Shown here piece by piece: positions 10,618-21,500 of a stretch of DNA of 64,000 nucleotides. The translations under genes were made by a program, and so were the position numbers. The notes under the pieces are model-generated. The model was not told where the DNA came from and did no database searches. It was given only the letters and a program-made list of their open reading frames with translations. Position 1 is the first letter of the stretch; each line of letters begins with the position of its first letter. Source of the DNA: Diogma glabrata (Eukaryota; Arthropoda; Insecta; Diptera; Cylindrotomidae); NCBI GenBank assembly GCA_963693315.1, contig OY856188.1, positions 147,869,096 to 147,933,095 of the forward strand. Direction: 5' to 3'.

Positions 10618-12708
10618 TTACATTAACCATTTTAATGAAGCATGGTCAGTTATGATCTTAAAGGCCTGGCCCTCGACATACGCTCTAAATTTCTTTACTC
10701 CCAGTACGGCGGCTAGACACTCTTTCTCACTAGTGGAGTAATTGCGTTGCGCAGAATTTAGTTTCTTGGACATGTACGCTATGGGATGTTCCATACCGTC
10801 CATGTCACACTGAAGTAATACACAGCCTATACCGTCATTACTAGCGTCGCACTGGAGAGTAAAAGGTTTAGTATAGTCGGGGTTTATGAGGACTGGTGCT
10901 GATATGAGAGCATTTTTGAGATTTATAAATGCTATTTCAGCTTCTGGTGTCCATACGAATTTATTAGAATTTTTCTTCAACAAATCTGATATCGGAGAGG
11001 ACATAGCAGAGAAATCAGATATAAAACGGCGATAATAACCCGCCATACCCAGGAAACGTCGAATCTGTTTGGACGTACGCGGTGTAGGAAATTCAGAAAT
11101 AGCTAGAGTTTTATCAGGATCAATTTTCAACGTACCACCTCCCACAACATATCCCAAATATTTTACATCCGGCAAGAGAAACTTACTTTTTTCCACGTTT
11201 ATCGTCAAGTTCGCACGTCTAAGACACTGGGAGATATCTTCTAACAGTTTCAGATGGGCCTCAAAGGTATCTGTAACTATTAGAAGATCATCCAAGTATA
11301 CGAAGACGCACGACTTGAGATGAGGAGGAATTACTTGGTTCATCAATTTAGTCATCGTTTGCGGCGCATTGCACAGTCCGAAAGGCATTCTTACGAACTG
11401 GTACAATGGCCGCCCTGGGACCGTAAAAGCAGTTTTCTCTCGGGAGTGTTTTTCCAGAGGTATCTGCCAGAAAGCGTCTTTCAGATCCAAACTGGAAATG
11501 AAATTACTCTGTGGCAGACGACTCAAGATTCCATCTATCTGTGGAAGGGGGTAAGCATCCTTTTTAGTGACGGTATTGACCTTTCGGCTATCCAAACAAA
11601 GACGATTCTTCCCGGGTTTGCGAATTAAGACCACAGGACTTGACCATGGGCTGTTTGAAACCTCTATAATACCCAGAGACAACATCCTATCCAGTTCTTC
11701 TCCCATCAGTTTCTCAATGGCGGGCGATATCGGATAGTGTCGTTGCTTGATGGGAGCTGCAGTCCCCACATCAATAACGTGTTCCAACAAATGTGTTCGA
11801 CCCAGACCCATTTTTGAAAATGATGGCAGAAGCTGAATAGTGTTTTGTAGACGGGCTTGATCGTCCATCGACAACTCGGACAGCACTGACTCCGTAGTCG
11901 GTAATGTAGGTAAATTAAACAAAGGGTTAAATAAGCCAAACGCGTTAAAGAAATCAATACCCAAGTATAGATTCTGTGTCAAAGACGGGATAATGTAGAC
12001 ATCCAAGGTTCTGACTTGGTTCATAAATGAAATCTTGGTTCTTATCAAACCCAAGATCTTCTGCCTTTGGCCATCTGCAGTACGGACTACCGCAGATGAA
12101 TAAGTCAGAAGGTCTGGGGTTTGCACGATTTCCTTAGCAAAATCACCACCAATTACAGTCAAGGACGCTCCACTATCCAACAGTCCAGTATGTTGTTTAC
12201 CCAATATGGAAACCGTGGCATAAGATCTCACATCGTTGGCCAATTTCACAATGGAGGAAATGGTTTTGGATTTAAACAAATGTCGTTGTTGCCAATAAAT
12301 ACGAGAACGGAGCGCAGAGCGCGATGGAAGTTTCAAAGATGATAATGAATCGACAAATATGTTTGAGCGTATTTTCAGGTATTCGTTCAATCGTTGTTGG
12401 AACGATTTGATTTTGGTCCATAATGGAGGTGGTTCAGTATGATCGAGTGTACGTTTCCATAAGTTCACATTAGGATCATGAGTGGGTACCATTGTACCAG
12501 AAGTAGTATTCAACGGGTGTTCTACAAAAGTGGATGTGGAAGCTCGGTTCAACAGTGCATCATGTACTAGTAAGTTATTGGGATTGGTAGATGAAATATC
12601 CGAAGGATCAGGAGGCAAATTAAATGTGGTCTCAGATGAATCTAAGACTGGTCCTGGGAGCGAGAAAAGGTGTTGGGATTCTGGCCCCCCCTTCGGTTTC
12701 CCTGACAA
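10618..12708 (-). CDS. pol: Ty3-B pol: protease, reverse transcriptase, RNase H
   Basis: The open frame of 696 codons begins inside the end of gag in the -1 frame, so it is expected as a Gag-Pol fusion and the first codon of the frame is not a start. The order is an aspartic protease with DSGA (residues 178-181), RT with SLDLKDAFWQIP (catalytic D408) and YLDD (471-474), and RNase H with CDAS (D621), E663 and D688. This is the standard Ty3/gypsy order with integrase downstream. It ends at TAA 10618-10620, just after KWLM, where the related Ty3-C has a serine codon. A one-base change TCA to TAA is therefore the simplest explanation. Confidence 0.95.
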   Translation of the reverse strand: MSGKPKGGPESQHLFSLPGPVLDSSETTFNLPPDPSDISSTNPNNLLVHDALLNRASTSTFVEHPLNTTSGTMVPTHDPNVNLWKRTLDHTEPPPLWTKIKSFQQRLNEYLKIRSNIFVDSLSSLKLPSRSALRSRIYWQQRHLFKSKTISSIVKLANDVRSYATVSILGKQHTGLLDSGASLTVIGGDFAKEIVQTPDLLTYSSAVVRTADGQRQKILGLIRTKISFMNQVRTLDVYIIPSLTQNLYLGIDFFNAFGLFNPLFNLPTLPTTESVLSELSMDDQARLQNTIQLLPSFSKMGLGRTHLLEHVIDVGTAAPIKQRHYPISPAIEKLMGEELDRMLSLGIIEVSNSPWSSPVVLIRKPGKNRLCLDSRKVNTVTKKDAYPLPQIDGILSRLPQSNFISSLDLKDAFWQIPLEKHSREKTAFTVPGRPLYQFVRMPFGLCNAPQTMTKLMNQVIPPHLKSCVFVYLDDLLIVTDTFEAHLKLLEDISQCLRRANLTINVEKSKFLLPDVKYLGYVVGGGTLKIDPDKTLAISEFPTPRTSKQIRRFLGMAGYYRRFISDFSAMSSPISDLLKKNSNKFVWTPEAEIAFINLKNALISAPVLINPDYTKPFTLQCDASNDGIGCVLLQCDMDGMEHPIAYMSKKLNSAQRNYSTSEKECLAAVLGVKKFRAYVEGQAFKIITDHASLKWLM

Positions 12709-14207
12709 TTTTCACAATTAGGACATAACACATCGTCCTTCCCACATCCCCAACAAAACAATCGCTGTGATTCACGACAATCGTGCCACCGATGACCAGG
12801 TCGTTTGCAGTTCCAACAAATAGTTGAACTGGTTATTCGTCTCATATTAGGGGCAGGCTGTATTGCCGCAAGTTCGTTGGATGTAATTGGTAACGATTCA
12901 GTTGGCAATTCGCTAATTTGTATTTGTGAAAATTCACGTTCTAAATCCACCTCAGACACCGGTCTAGATGGTCTAATATTATAATCGCGCGGTCTAGTTA
13001 TTGACTCGGCCCATAATTTTTCGCGGTCACGACAGAGCTGGCGCAGATGTTCCAGTCCATAGATGGTGACATAAAGTAGCTCCCTTCTAATTTCCAATCG
13101 TAGGTTGTTGCGAATCAAGGAGAACAACTCCACATCCGGCATCGGTTCTCGTAGTTTATCGCCTAGTCGATAAATTGATTGTAAGAATTCATCAAACAAT
13201 TCGGTGGGCCGCTGTTTCCTGGCCCTCATCCGCTCCTTCACCTCTTCGTCCGTCTGTCTGTCCTGAAATTCTATTCGAAGAGCATGACATAAGTCAGTCC
13301 AAATAAGCTGTCGGTTCTGGCGAAAATATCTCCAGAACCAATCAGCTGCTCGATCTGTGAATAACAGGTACAGACAACGGGTGACAATAGTAAAATCGTT
13401 ATTTAAACACATCTCTGTCAGCCGCTCTATTCTGAAGATGAACGCTTCAACATCCAGACCATCGGGTCTGCCGGAGAACGTTACGTTCCAATTTCTAACT
13501 GTGGTAGAGTGCTGATCGAGATGTGTTCGTAATCTAGCTGGAGCAAGAGCAGGATGAGGTTCAGCAAACATTGGTGGTACCGGTACGTTATTCCGCACAA
13601 ACGCATTTACTGGTGTATAATTTCCGGAATGAACCGATTGATGTCTCGGGGTGGTGGGCGAGATTACATTATGCGCTAGGGGTAGTAACACTTCAGGTGC
13701 CGGAGCACGTGATTGCAACATTGAGTGATTAATTCTCGAGATTTCCTGATCGATGTGAGCATTTACTGCTTCCTGAAAACCTTGATCTTCCGCTGCAGCG
13801 GCACCATATATGGGAGATCGTTGAGCTATATTCACTCGCACTTCATCGGCGAGTCTAGATCGTGGGAGTTGGTTTGCCAAGGGAGTGGAAGAGTGTTGAT
13901 TTCCAATACTAGGACGACGTTGCCAACCTGCGGTAATAGAGCGAGTCACAGGTCTCGGTGGAGGTGGTACCACAGTATCATTAGTTTTATCCATCCCTCG
14001 GGGTAACCTCTGTAATTCTGCACGCTCACAAGCGGCTCGACAAATTGGGCAGGTGCGATTCTGCAACAACCAGTCGTTGAGGCAGATGTCATGAAAGAGA
14101 TGGTTACACCGAGTGAGAAGTTTTACGTCGGCCGGCACTATTTCGTGTTGACAAACAGCACAAGAGCTGGACCTGTCCAGAACGTCAATCTTATCAACCG
14201 CAGACAT
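12642..14207 (-). CDS. gag: Ty3-B Gag with N-terminal RING-H2 finger and CCHC zinc knuckle
   Basis: The frame has 521 codons and starts at the first ATG after the leader. Residues 16-56 form a full C3H2C3 RING-H2 finger: C16, C19, C34, H36, H39, C42, C53, C56. W46 and P54 are at positions usually conserved in E2-binding ubiquitin ligases. A proline-rich, low-complexity linker (about 65-230) follows. The capsid-like domain is at about 236-400 (YRLGDKL, LFSLIRNNL). The knuckle is CWNCKRPGHRWHDC (C464, C467, H472, C477), with a second cysteine cluster at 485-501. Gag should form the particle that packages element RNA. The RING is not a standard part of Gag and is absent from the Gag of Ty3-C. 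Ubiquitin-ligase activity is inferred from the motif. Confidence 0.93.
   Translation of the reverse strand: MSAVDKIDVLDRSSSCAVCQHEIVPADVKLLTRCNHLFHDICLNDWLLQNRTCPICRAACERAELQRLPRGMDKTNDTVVPPPPRPVTRSITAGWQRRPSIGNQHSSTPLANQLPRSRLADEVRVNIAQRSPIYGAAAAEDQGFQEAVNAHIDQEISRINHSMLQSRAPAPEVLLPLAHNVISPTTPRHQSVHSGNYTPVNAFVRNNVPVPPMFAEPHPALAPARLRTHLDQHSTTVRNWNVTFSGRPDGLDVEAFIFRIERLTEMCLNNDFTIVTRCLYLLFTDRAADWFWRYFRQNRQLIWTDLCHALRIEFQDRQTDEEVKERMRARKQRPTELFDEFLQSIYRLGDKLREPMPDVELFSLIRNNLRLEIRRELLYVTIYGLEHLRQLCRDREKLWAESITRPRDYNIRPSRPVSEVDLEREFSQIQISELPTESLPITSNELAAIQPAPNMRRITSSTICWNCKRPGHRWHDCRESQRLFCWGCGKDDVLCPNCENCQGNRRGGQNPNTFSRSQDQS
12684..12690 (-). promoter_or_regulatory. Candidate -1 ribosomal frameshift site G GGG GGC
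   Basis: In the gag/pol overlap a run of seven G is read by gag as AGG GGG GGC, which fits the X XXY YYZ pattern as G GGG GGC. A -1 slip here enters the pol frame, which is open from 12708. The site lies 14 codons before the gag stop. A downstream stimulatory structure was not established. Confidence 0.6.
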
Positions 14208-16499
14208 TATGAAAACTCAAACCGCCGCACAGGACTAGACCAATAAAGACAAGTATATGGAGAGAAAATTGTTACACTAGCTAATTGTTACTTATTGCAA
14301 ATGTTTAAAACGAATAAACAATCTAATTACCACCAGAAAAAAAATATACTTTATTACAATATTTTAGTACTTAAAATATATTAGAGCAGAGGTTAGAGAG
14401 TTGTATGGAAATTTCGTTATTCAAACCTCAAACAGCCGCGCGATATCCTTCGCAATTCGACAATTATATTAAATAAGATTTATTATTATCTTGATATTAT
14501 TTTATTACTATTTACAATTGTTTTCCAAGGTGCTGATATATGAACAGAACAAAAAAAAATTAAACGGTGAGATTTGAGAGAAAATAAGTATACTACAAAT
14601 ATGGCAGAAGATGGCAATTACGAAAATACTACTGTGTTCAAAGATATTAGAGTAGCGTTTAAAGAGTGGTATGTCGATATAATTATTATTAAGACGATGT
14701 AAGTATTCCAACCTTGAACAGCCGCGCGAGATCTGACCAATTCGACACAAGTATAAATTTTTTTTTTTTTTTACTTTTAAAAAAAAATGTTAATCTGACA
14801 ACAGCCGAGTGTGTAACACACAAAAAAAACTATCTTGGCTGATGCTTGTATTTGATTTGACCAAACAAGGTAAAAATTGTACTGTGAGAGAAAATAGGTA
14901 TACTACAACTATGGCAGAAGATGAGCACAAAAGAAAATTTACAGACCCAATTCCGGGCAGGTCTGACGGTTCCCGATACTCAAAACTGAGTAACAAACAA
15001 AAAAAAATATATAGAAGTGCGGCAAGCCTACCGGTTCGGCAAGAAAATACTTAAAATTAACAAAATTGAATCTTGCCTGTACAAGAAAAAAAATTATATA
15101 TAAAAATTTAACCTAACATGCAGGAATATAATTTAAGGAAATCTCTAAGCTACTTAAATTAATATTTACAAATTAATACTTCTGCCGTGGACTTCTATCT
15201 GGATTATGGTATATGTAAGATTTGTCCTTTGATTTGACTTTATGTATATTTTATCCTTTTGTTATTTTATTAAGTATAATTTATCGTGTTGGTATCTAAA
15301 ATTGTGATAGAGAAAAAAACCAATAAGTACATGATTTTATCAGCAGTTTTATTCATTTACTAATAAATATTTATTCATTTATTTATTAATAAATATTTAT
15401 TTATTTATTTAATATATTTATCTATTTATTTATTCAATATATTTATTTATTTACTTATTTACTGACGACGGACGGACGGACCAATCAAGGGGGGAGTCCA
15501 CCACATTTGGGGTTGGAAGTGGTGATCGCCGTTCTTTCTTAATTTATGTTGATTTTATTTTGTTTTTTAGTTTGTTTGGGGACCAAAAAAAAGTTTAAAA
15601 TTCCCTACGTTAAAGGATGGGAAATCAGAAAGGAAAAGGGAAGAAGAGGGGATGTAAAAGGATGGGAAAGGGTAGGGTGGGAAAGGAATAAGATGGGGTA
15701 TGTGCTGATGGGATTTCACCCAGCTGACAAGTGCTGACGGGATGGCCAGAAGATAAATCCTCTGGACCACCATTCGATCATCAACACCCGCCATCTGCGA
15801 TCCACACCACCAACACATACGGGCGAGGTGCTATGACCTGAGTGGATCCAGTCAACCACGGCATAAAAGCTGAGCGGACATCTTCCCTCAGTAGCTGATC
15901 GGGCTACTTTGGAAAAGGTCCCTCAGTATTATCCATGGGGAACCGAAACACTCAGGCCATAGGAAACCAATATTGTCGGGAGGGGACTCTAACGATTAGA
16001 CAATATCAGTTCGGACTGGACTCTGAGGACACCACGAACCCGAAGCCTGACCAGGTGACCAGACTCGGACGAGAATTGGCGTATACACCAATTCACGTCA
16101 GTCTAGGTCTGGCACCTGAATCACCTTCGGCCCTCGTGACATCGCCAGAAACCCAGCCCGTAACTAGGGTCCGTGGGGTTGTAATGCCCATTGGAAATAC
16201 TTCCTAAGAAATATTCCCACCCTTGCGTTAACCAAAAAAAACAAAAGGAGAAATATTGCTGGAGGCGTAGGGACGCAACTCCCCATCAAAGAAAAGTCTG
16301 AGGGATCTCAGACTTCCTTTGCTCCTGCGCGTTTGAAGCAGGGAATTGCTTCCACGCCGCCAGAGTCTTTACTATTGTTTTAGTGGAAAATGAAATTAAA
16401 TTTGAAGAAAAAAATTTTCAAAAAAAAATTTTTCAAAATTTTTGAAAATATGGAGGGACTCCTCCAGAGTCCTACATTGCGGTAGGGACCCTTAGAGAA
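14208..16499 (-). other. Ty3-B 5' leader, 2.3 kb
   Basis: This is a long untranslated region between primer site and gag. It contains a diverged tandem duplication, a poly(T) tract near 14758-14773 and an ATTT-rich tract at 15350-15460. Near 16293-16315 there is a GTCTGAGG/CTCAGACT hairpin. Short frames at 15567-15818 (minus) and 15935-16207 (plus) match nothing I know. The packaging signal would be expected here, but none can be identified by eye. Confidence 0.6.
14421..14995. repeat. Diverged direct repeats of about 290-310 bp in the Ty3-B leader
   Basis: AACAGCCGCGCGA with flanking bases recurs at about 14430 and 14715, and the motif GAGAGAAAATA(A/G)GTATACTA recurs at about 14577 and 14887. 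The order is the same in both copies. The second copy is followed by the block similar to the SINE body at 8718-8775. Confidence 0.7.
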
Positions 16500-16517
16500 G
16501 CCCCACGTTGGGCGCCA
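16500..16517 (-). promoter_or_regulatory. Ty3-B primer binding site, complementary to tRNA-Lys(CTT) 3' end
   Basis: The plus strand reads GCCCCACGTTGGGCGCCA, which is the 3' end of animal tRNA-Lys(CTT) including CCA. Three bases (ATT) separate it from the LTR at 16521. This fixes 16521-20272 as the 5' LTR and the minus strand as the element strand. Confidence 0.9.
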
Positions 16518-16996
16518 ATTTGTAATGAAGCGCTTTCTCATTGGCGAACCAATGAGAAGGACATAGCAGGAAGCGTACCTAGCGAGATTGATTTTCAGGC
16601 CCCAAACTAGCTTCAGCCCATGGGAACGATAAAGTAACCCTGCTACTTCAGCACAAATACAGACATGTACGCTATTCACGAAAATTTGCAGAAATGGAAA
16701 GAAATACAAGTGGAAAAACGAAGACTCTGGCGACTCCTGTTGCGAAAGACCCACGATCAACACGTCCAACCCTCACGTTCACTCACATACGCCCACACAC
16801 ACACATTCACACCCCTTTATCCATATGACCTAAGTAATACAATAAATTCACTCACCCCATGATTAAACCCCGTCCTCCTATTCTGCTTCCATCAGCCCTC
16901 CATCAGCACGTTGTTCAGGTTTGAAATCTCGCAAAAAAAATACTTTGTATGTCGCGAACGTTATGGAGAAACGATGAATCAATTGGTGATCAGCAG

Positions 16997-18228
16997 CGTT
17001 GCATAAACTTGTATTTAAAATCGTGAGTCAGTTTGTCCTTCAAAAGCGTTGACTCAATTTATAAACAATGACGTTGAACCAATTTGTAATCAAATGCGTT
17101 GATAAAATTAGTAATCCAAATAGTTGAATAAATTTGCAGTCAAAAGCGTTGACTAAATTTATAAACAATAACGTTGAACCAATTTGTAATCAAATGCGTT
17201 GATAAAACTAGTAATCCAAATAGTTGAATAAATTTGTAGTCAAAAGCGTTGACTAAATTTATAAACAATAACGTTGAAACAATTTGTAATCCATTGCGTT
17301 GATAAAATTAGTAATCCAAATAGTTGAATAAATTTGTAGTCAAAAGCGTTGACTAAATTTATAAACAATGACGTTGAACCAATTTGTAATCAAATGCGTT
17401 GATAAAATCAGTAATCCAAATAGTTGAATAAATTTGTAGCCAAAAGCGTTGACTCAATTTATAAACAATAACGTTGAAACAATTTGTAATCAATGGCGTT
17501 GATAAAATTAGTAATCCAAATAGTTGAATAAATTTGTAGTCCAAAGCGTTGACTAAATTTATAAACAATAACGTTGAACCAATTTGTAATCAATTGCGTT
17601 GATAAAATTAGTAATCCAAATAGTTGAATAAATTTGCAGTCAAAAGCGTTGACTAAATTTATAAACAATAACGTTGAAACAATTTGTAATCAATTGCGTT
17701 GATAAAATTCGTAATCCAAATAGTTGAATAAATTTGTAGTCAAAAGCGTTGACTAAACTTATAAACAATAACGTTGAAACCAATTTGTAATCAATTGCGT
17801 TGATAGAATTAGTAGAAATAGTTGAATAAATTTGTAGTCAAAAGCGTTGACTCAATTTATAAACAATAACGTTGAAACAATTTGTAATCAATTGCGTTGA
17901 TAAAATTAGTAATCCAAATAGGTGAATAAATTTGTAGTCAAAAGCGTTGACCAAATTTATAAACAATAACGTTGAACCAATTTGTAATCAAATGCGTTGA
18001 TAAAAATTAGTAATCCAAATAGTTGAATAAATTTGTAGTCAAAAGCGTTGACTAAATTTGTATTCAAAATCGGGAATCAGTTTGTCATCCAAAAGCGTTG
18101 AATGATTTTAAAGTCCACACCGTTGAATAAATTTGTAGTCAAATGCGTTGACCAAATTTGTATTCAAATTCATGGAACCCAATTGCAATCAAAATCGGTG
18201 AATAATTTTATAATCCAATTCGTTGAAT
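16997..18228. repeat. Higher-order satellite array inside the Ty3-B 5' LTR
   Basis: It has the same 25-bp/100-bp organisation as the array at 5170-6400, unit for unit. Both LTR arrays therefore come from one template, and neither has changed repeat number since integration. Confidence 0.92.
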
Positions 18229-18239
18229 AAACCTTTTTT

Positions 18240-18978
18240 ATTTAAGATATATTTGAACTATTCTTTAAATTACAGTTTAATCATTTAATAACAAGAACGA
18301 CAAAAGTTATATAAACACGGTAATAATGATTTACAACTCATCACGCCAGTCTCGTACATTCTTATATTTTATATTTACAGATAATGATTTTTTTGTTTTT
18401 TTTTTGTATTTATATTTAATAAATTAGAAATATTCACTAGCCTAAAGTTCAATAATTTAATAACAAGGACGACACATTTTAACTAACACGGTAATAATTA
18501 TTTTAAATTGATCATGCCAGTCCCGTACATTTGTATAATTTATAGTTACAGATAATGATTTTTTTTGATATTTATATTTAATATATTAGAAATATTCGCT
18601 AGACTAAAGTTCAATAATTTAAGAACAGTGACGACACAATTTAACTAACACGGTAATAATTATTTTAAATTGATCATGCCAGTCCCGTACATTCGTATAA
18701 TTTATAGTTACAGATAATGATTTTTTTTGATATTTATATTTAATATATTAGAAATATTCGCTAGACTAAAGTTCAATAATTTAAGAACAATGACGACACA
18801 ATTTAACTAACACGGTAATAATTATTTTAAATTGATCATGCCAGTCCCGTGCATTTGTATAATTTATAGTTACAGATAATGATTTTTTTTTTTGATATTT
18901 ATATTTAATATATTTGAAATATTCACTCGATTAAAGATCAATAATTTAATAACAATGATGACACAATTTATCGGAACA
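18240..18978. repeat. About 162-bp tandem array inside the Ty3-B 5' LTR
   Basis: This is the counterpart of 6415-7150, with the same number and order of units. Confidence 0.88.
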
Positions 18979-20272
18979 CGGAATAGGTATTTAGAACAGA
19001 AAGCTAATTCGTTAAGCGAATTATGCAGGTCCCTAATAAATTCTCACAGTTTTATAAAATTTTTGGTACCTTTACTAATCCTTTTTCGCGCTTATCCAAA
19101 ATGTCAGCCATGCCCAAAAGTTTGACGTGGTATTTTTATCCAAATTGGCACAATTTCGCGAAATGCAGGACCAGACGTCCATCAAAAGTAATATGTATCA
19201 CAATCACTCACGATCGTCATCTTCATGGTGAATTTTATTCCATTGTTGAGAACTGCCGACGTAGTAAAAGAAAAACACTCCTCCAACAAAATCCAAACGT
19301 CCGAAAATCTCATGCACGACTGACAGCCGTCCAAACACCAAAAAACAAATGTAATAGAACTAAGAGAGAAAATAATTTACAGTGCTCATTATATAGTCAA
19401 ATTTTTAGTCTCGCAATAACTCGAATATAGTGTTTAGATGGGAGATAATTAATTTACATCAGATTTTCAAATTATTGGGAACTTATTATAGTTCACAAAA
19501 CCGTTTGCTATTTGATAATATTGTACGAAAGTAAGGTTTGGACACAAGATATTTCCGACACATCCATAACACGTAAAATTGAATTCAAAATGAATCAAAT
19601 ACAGATTCGATCAATGATATGATGTTTAGACATTTATTAACTACATTCTGCAATATCAGTACAGTGAAGTTCAGTTCAATAACGGAAGGATTGTTTAAAG
19701 CAAAACACTCATACAAAGACAAATCAAATGTTTAGCAAAGCAAGAATAGTAATTCGTTGTATGTTGACGATTGGAAACAGAATACACGTAGCTGTTATGA
19801 GGTTTTGAGAATTTCGTTGTTTCATTACGGTTTGTGTTTTGAAAAAAAAGAAGAGTTTAAACTCAAGTAGTAAGGCGAGAACAATCGAATGGAAGTATAA
19901 CGCGCGTCAATTTTAGTGCGTTGCAAGATTAAATTCTGATTAAATTTTAGTGGTTATACGGATGATGATTAAAGAAAAGTATTAATTAATTCAAATTAAC
20001 CAATATTATGTTATATTAATGAATAAATAAATCAGGGTAATTAGTGCAATTTTCTTTCTCCTATACGTTTGTCCGGCTATTGCAGATTTAGTTAGATTTT
20101 AAGAAATATATAAGGAAACTATGGGTTAAGGAAACTACTCGAAATATGACTATTGAGGATGAAGGGATGAGAATCTATTACAAGTGGTACAGATTAATAT
20201 AAGGAACAACAACTAAGGAAACTGCGACTGTAATACACTACGTTCTGACATTAGTCCAGACTATCCATTACA

Positions 20273-21413
20273 AACACTGAAACAGTACTCCGCCAACTCC
20301 CTTAGAAGATGCATCCACTTGGATAAAGAATGGGAGATTATAATCTGGGTGAACTAACACTGGAGCAGTTGTCATTAAGGGTTTAATTTTGGTGAATGCA
20401 GAATCGGCATAAGTTGACCATTGAAACTTAGATTTATTCTTGAGTAGATCGGTGATAGGAGAAGTGACTTGTGAAAAGTTAGCTATGAACCTTCTGTACC
20501 ATCCGCACATGCCGAGAAACCGACGTACTTGTTTTAATGAATTTGGAGTCGCAATAGCAAGTGTTTTTTCTGTGTCCACACGAATGCATCCTTCACCGAT
20601 GATATGGCCCAGATATTTAACCCTTCTCAACAAGAACTTGCTCTTTTCAATATTTATGGTAAGTTTAGCTTCGCGCAACCACAGAGCGGTCAAATTTAAG
20701 AGATCAAAATGTTCCTCAATAGTACTAGAAGTAATAAGAAGGTCATCTAAATAGACGAAGATTCTATCATGGAACTGATGAGGCACAACTTTGCACATTA
20801 AACGGCACATAGTTTGTGGCGCATTACAAACCCCGAAGGGCATGACTTTGAACTGATAAAGGGGTCTTCCCGGAACGGTAAATGCTGTTTTACATTTTGA
20901 ATCATCGTCGAGTGGGATTTGCCAGAAAGCATTTTTCAGATCTAGACTGGAGATGAATCTGGTATTTTCCAAACGACTCAGTAAACCGTTTATTAATGGT
21001 AACGGGAAGGCATCCTTTTCAGTTACCTCGTTCAACCTTCGAGCATCGAGACACAGCCGAATTTTGCCAGTAGATTTACGTACAAGGGTAATGGGAGAGT
21101 TCCACGCGCTCTCGGGACACTCTTCAATGACATCCAGTTCTAACATGCGATTTATTTCAGCAAATAGTTCCACTTCCACTGCACGCGAAATAGCGTAATG
21201 TCTTTGTTTTATCGGTTTGGCATTAGAAGTATCAATTTTATGAACCAACAAATTCGTACGTCCTAGTCCTAGCTTATTGTATGAGGGAAACAAGGCAATA
21301 GTGGATTGCAGTTGAAGTTGCTGATTTTCACTAAGAATGTACTGGTCTGGATCGATCGTACTATTAATGGATGATAGGCTAGCCAAAGGAATGTGGTGAC
21401 CTGACCAGCCCAC
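20273..21413 (-). pseudogene. pol: Ty3-A pol, reverse transcriptase and start of RNase H
   Basis: About 380 codons are open on the minus strand. They include RT motifs NSPITLVRK, SLDLKNAFWQIP, GVCNAPQTM and YLDD, a thumb/connection region (RRFLGMCGWYRRFI), then VDASSKG of RNase H. The frame stops being Ty3-A at 20276, where the Ty3-B LTR begins, and continues at 4683. The 5' boundary near 21414 is where the recombinase-bearing block starts. The RT itself keeps its catalytic aspartates. The rest of the element is broken. Confidence 0.92.
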
Positions 21414-21445
21414 CCTTTCAGTTTAGTCAGCTTATTAGTCAACTT

Positions 21446-21500
21446 TTCAATTCACTTAACTTTTCGAATCACTTAACTTTTCAAATCACTTAACCAGTGT
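21446..21500. repeat. Short tandem repeat, about 18-bp unit
   Basis: Three adjacent copies of CACTTAACTTTTC(A/G)AAT lie next to the point where Ty3-A coding sequence is lost. Confidence 0.7.

Larger units (their letters stand above)
4684..20272 (-). mobile_element. Ty3-B: complete Ty3/gypsy LTR retrotransposon, 15.6 kb, inserted in Ty3-A
   Basis: Two direct repeats, 4684-8445 and 16521-20272, both begin TGTAATG and end CATTACA on the plus strand. AACA precedes the left copy (4680-4683) and follows the right copy (20273-20276), giving a 4-bp target duplication. Removing the element and one AACA restores the open RNase H frame of Ty3-A. On the minus strand the order is 5' LTR, tRNA-Lys primer site, leader, gag, pol, 3' trailer, 3' LTR. 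By eye the LTRs differ by about six substitutions and one (CA)n length change over 3.75 kb, so the insertion is young. One in-frame stop in pol is the only coding lesion I see. Confidence 0.95.
16521..20272 (-). repeat. Ty3-B 5' LTR, 3752 bp
   Basis: It has the same termini and content as the 3' LTR. Differences seen by eye are G/C near 4797/16640, a CA run 10 bp shorter, and single bases near 4938, 5147, 5211 and 8377 of the 3' copy. The promoter and polyadenylation site of the element should lie in it, but I could not place them within the repeats. Confidence 0.95.

Noticed and set aside
15935..16207. 90-codon plus-strand frame in the Ty3-B leader
   Set aside because: It is antisense to the element, with no known domain and no sign of conservation available here.
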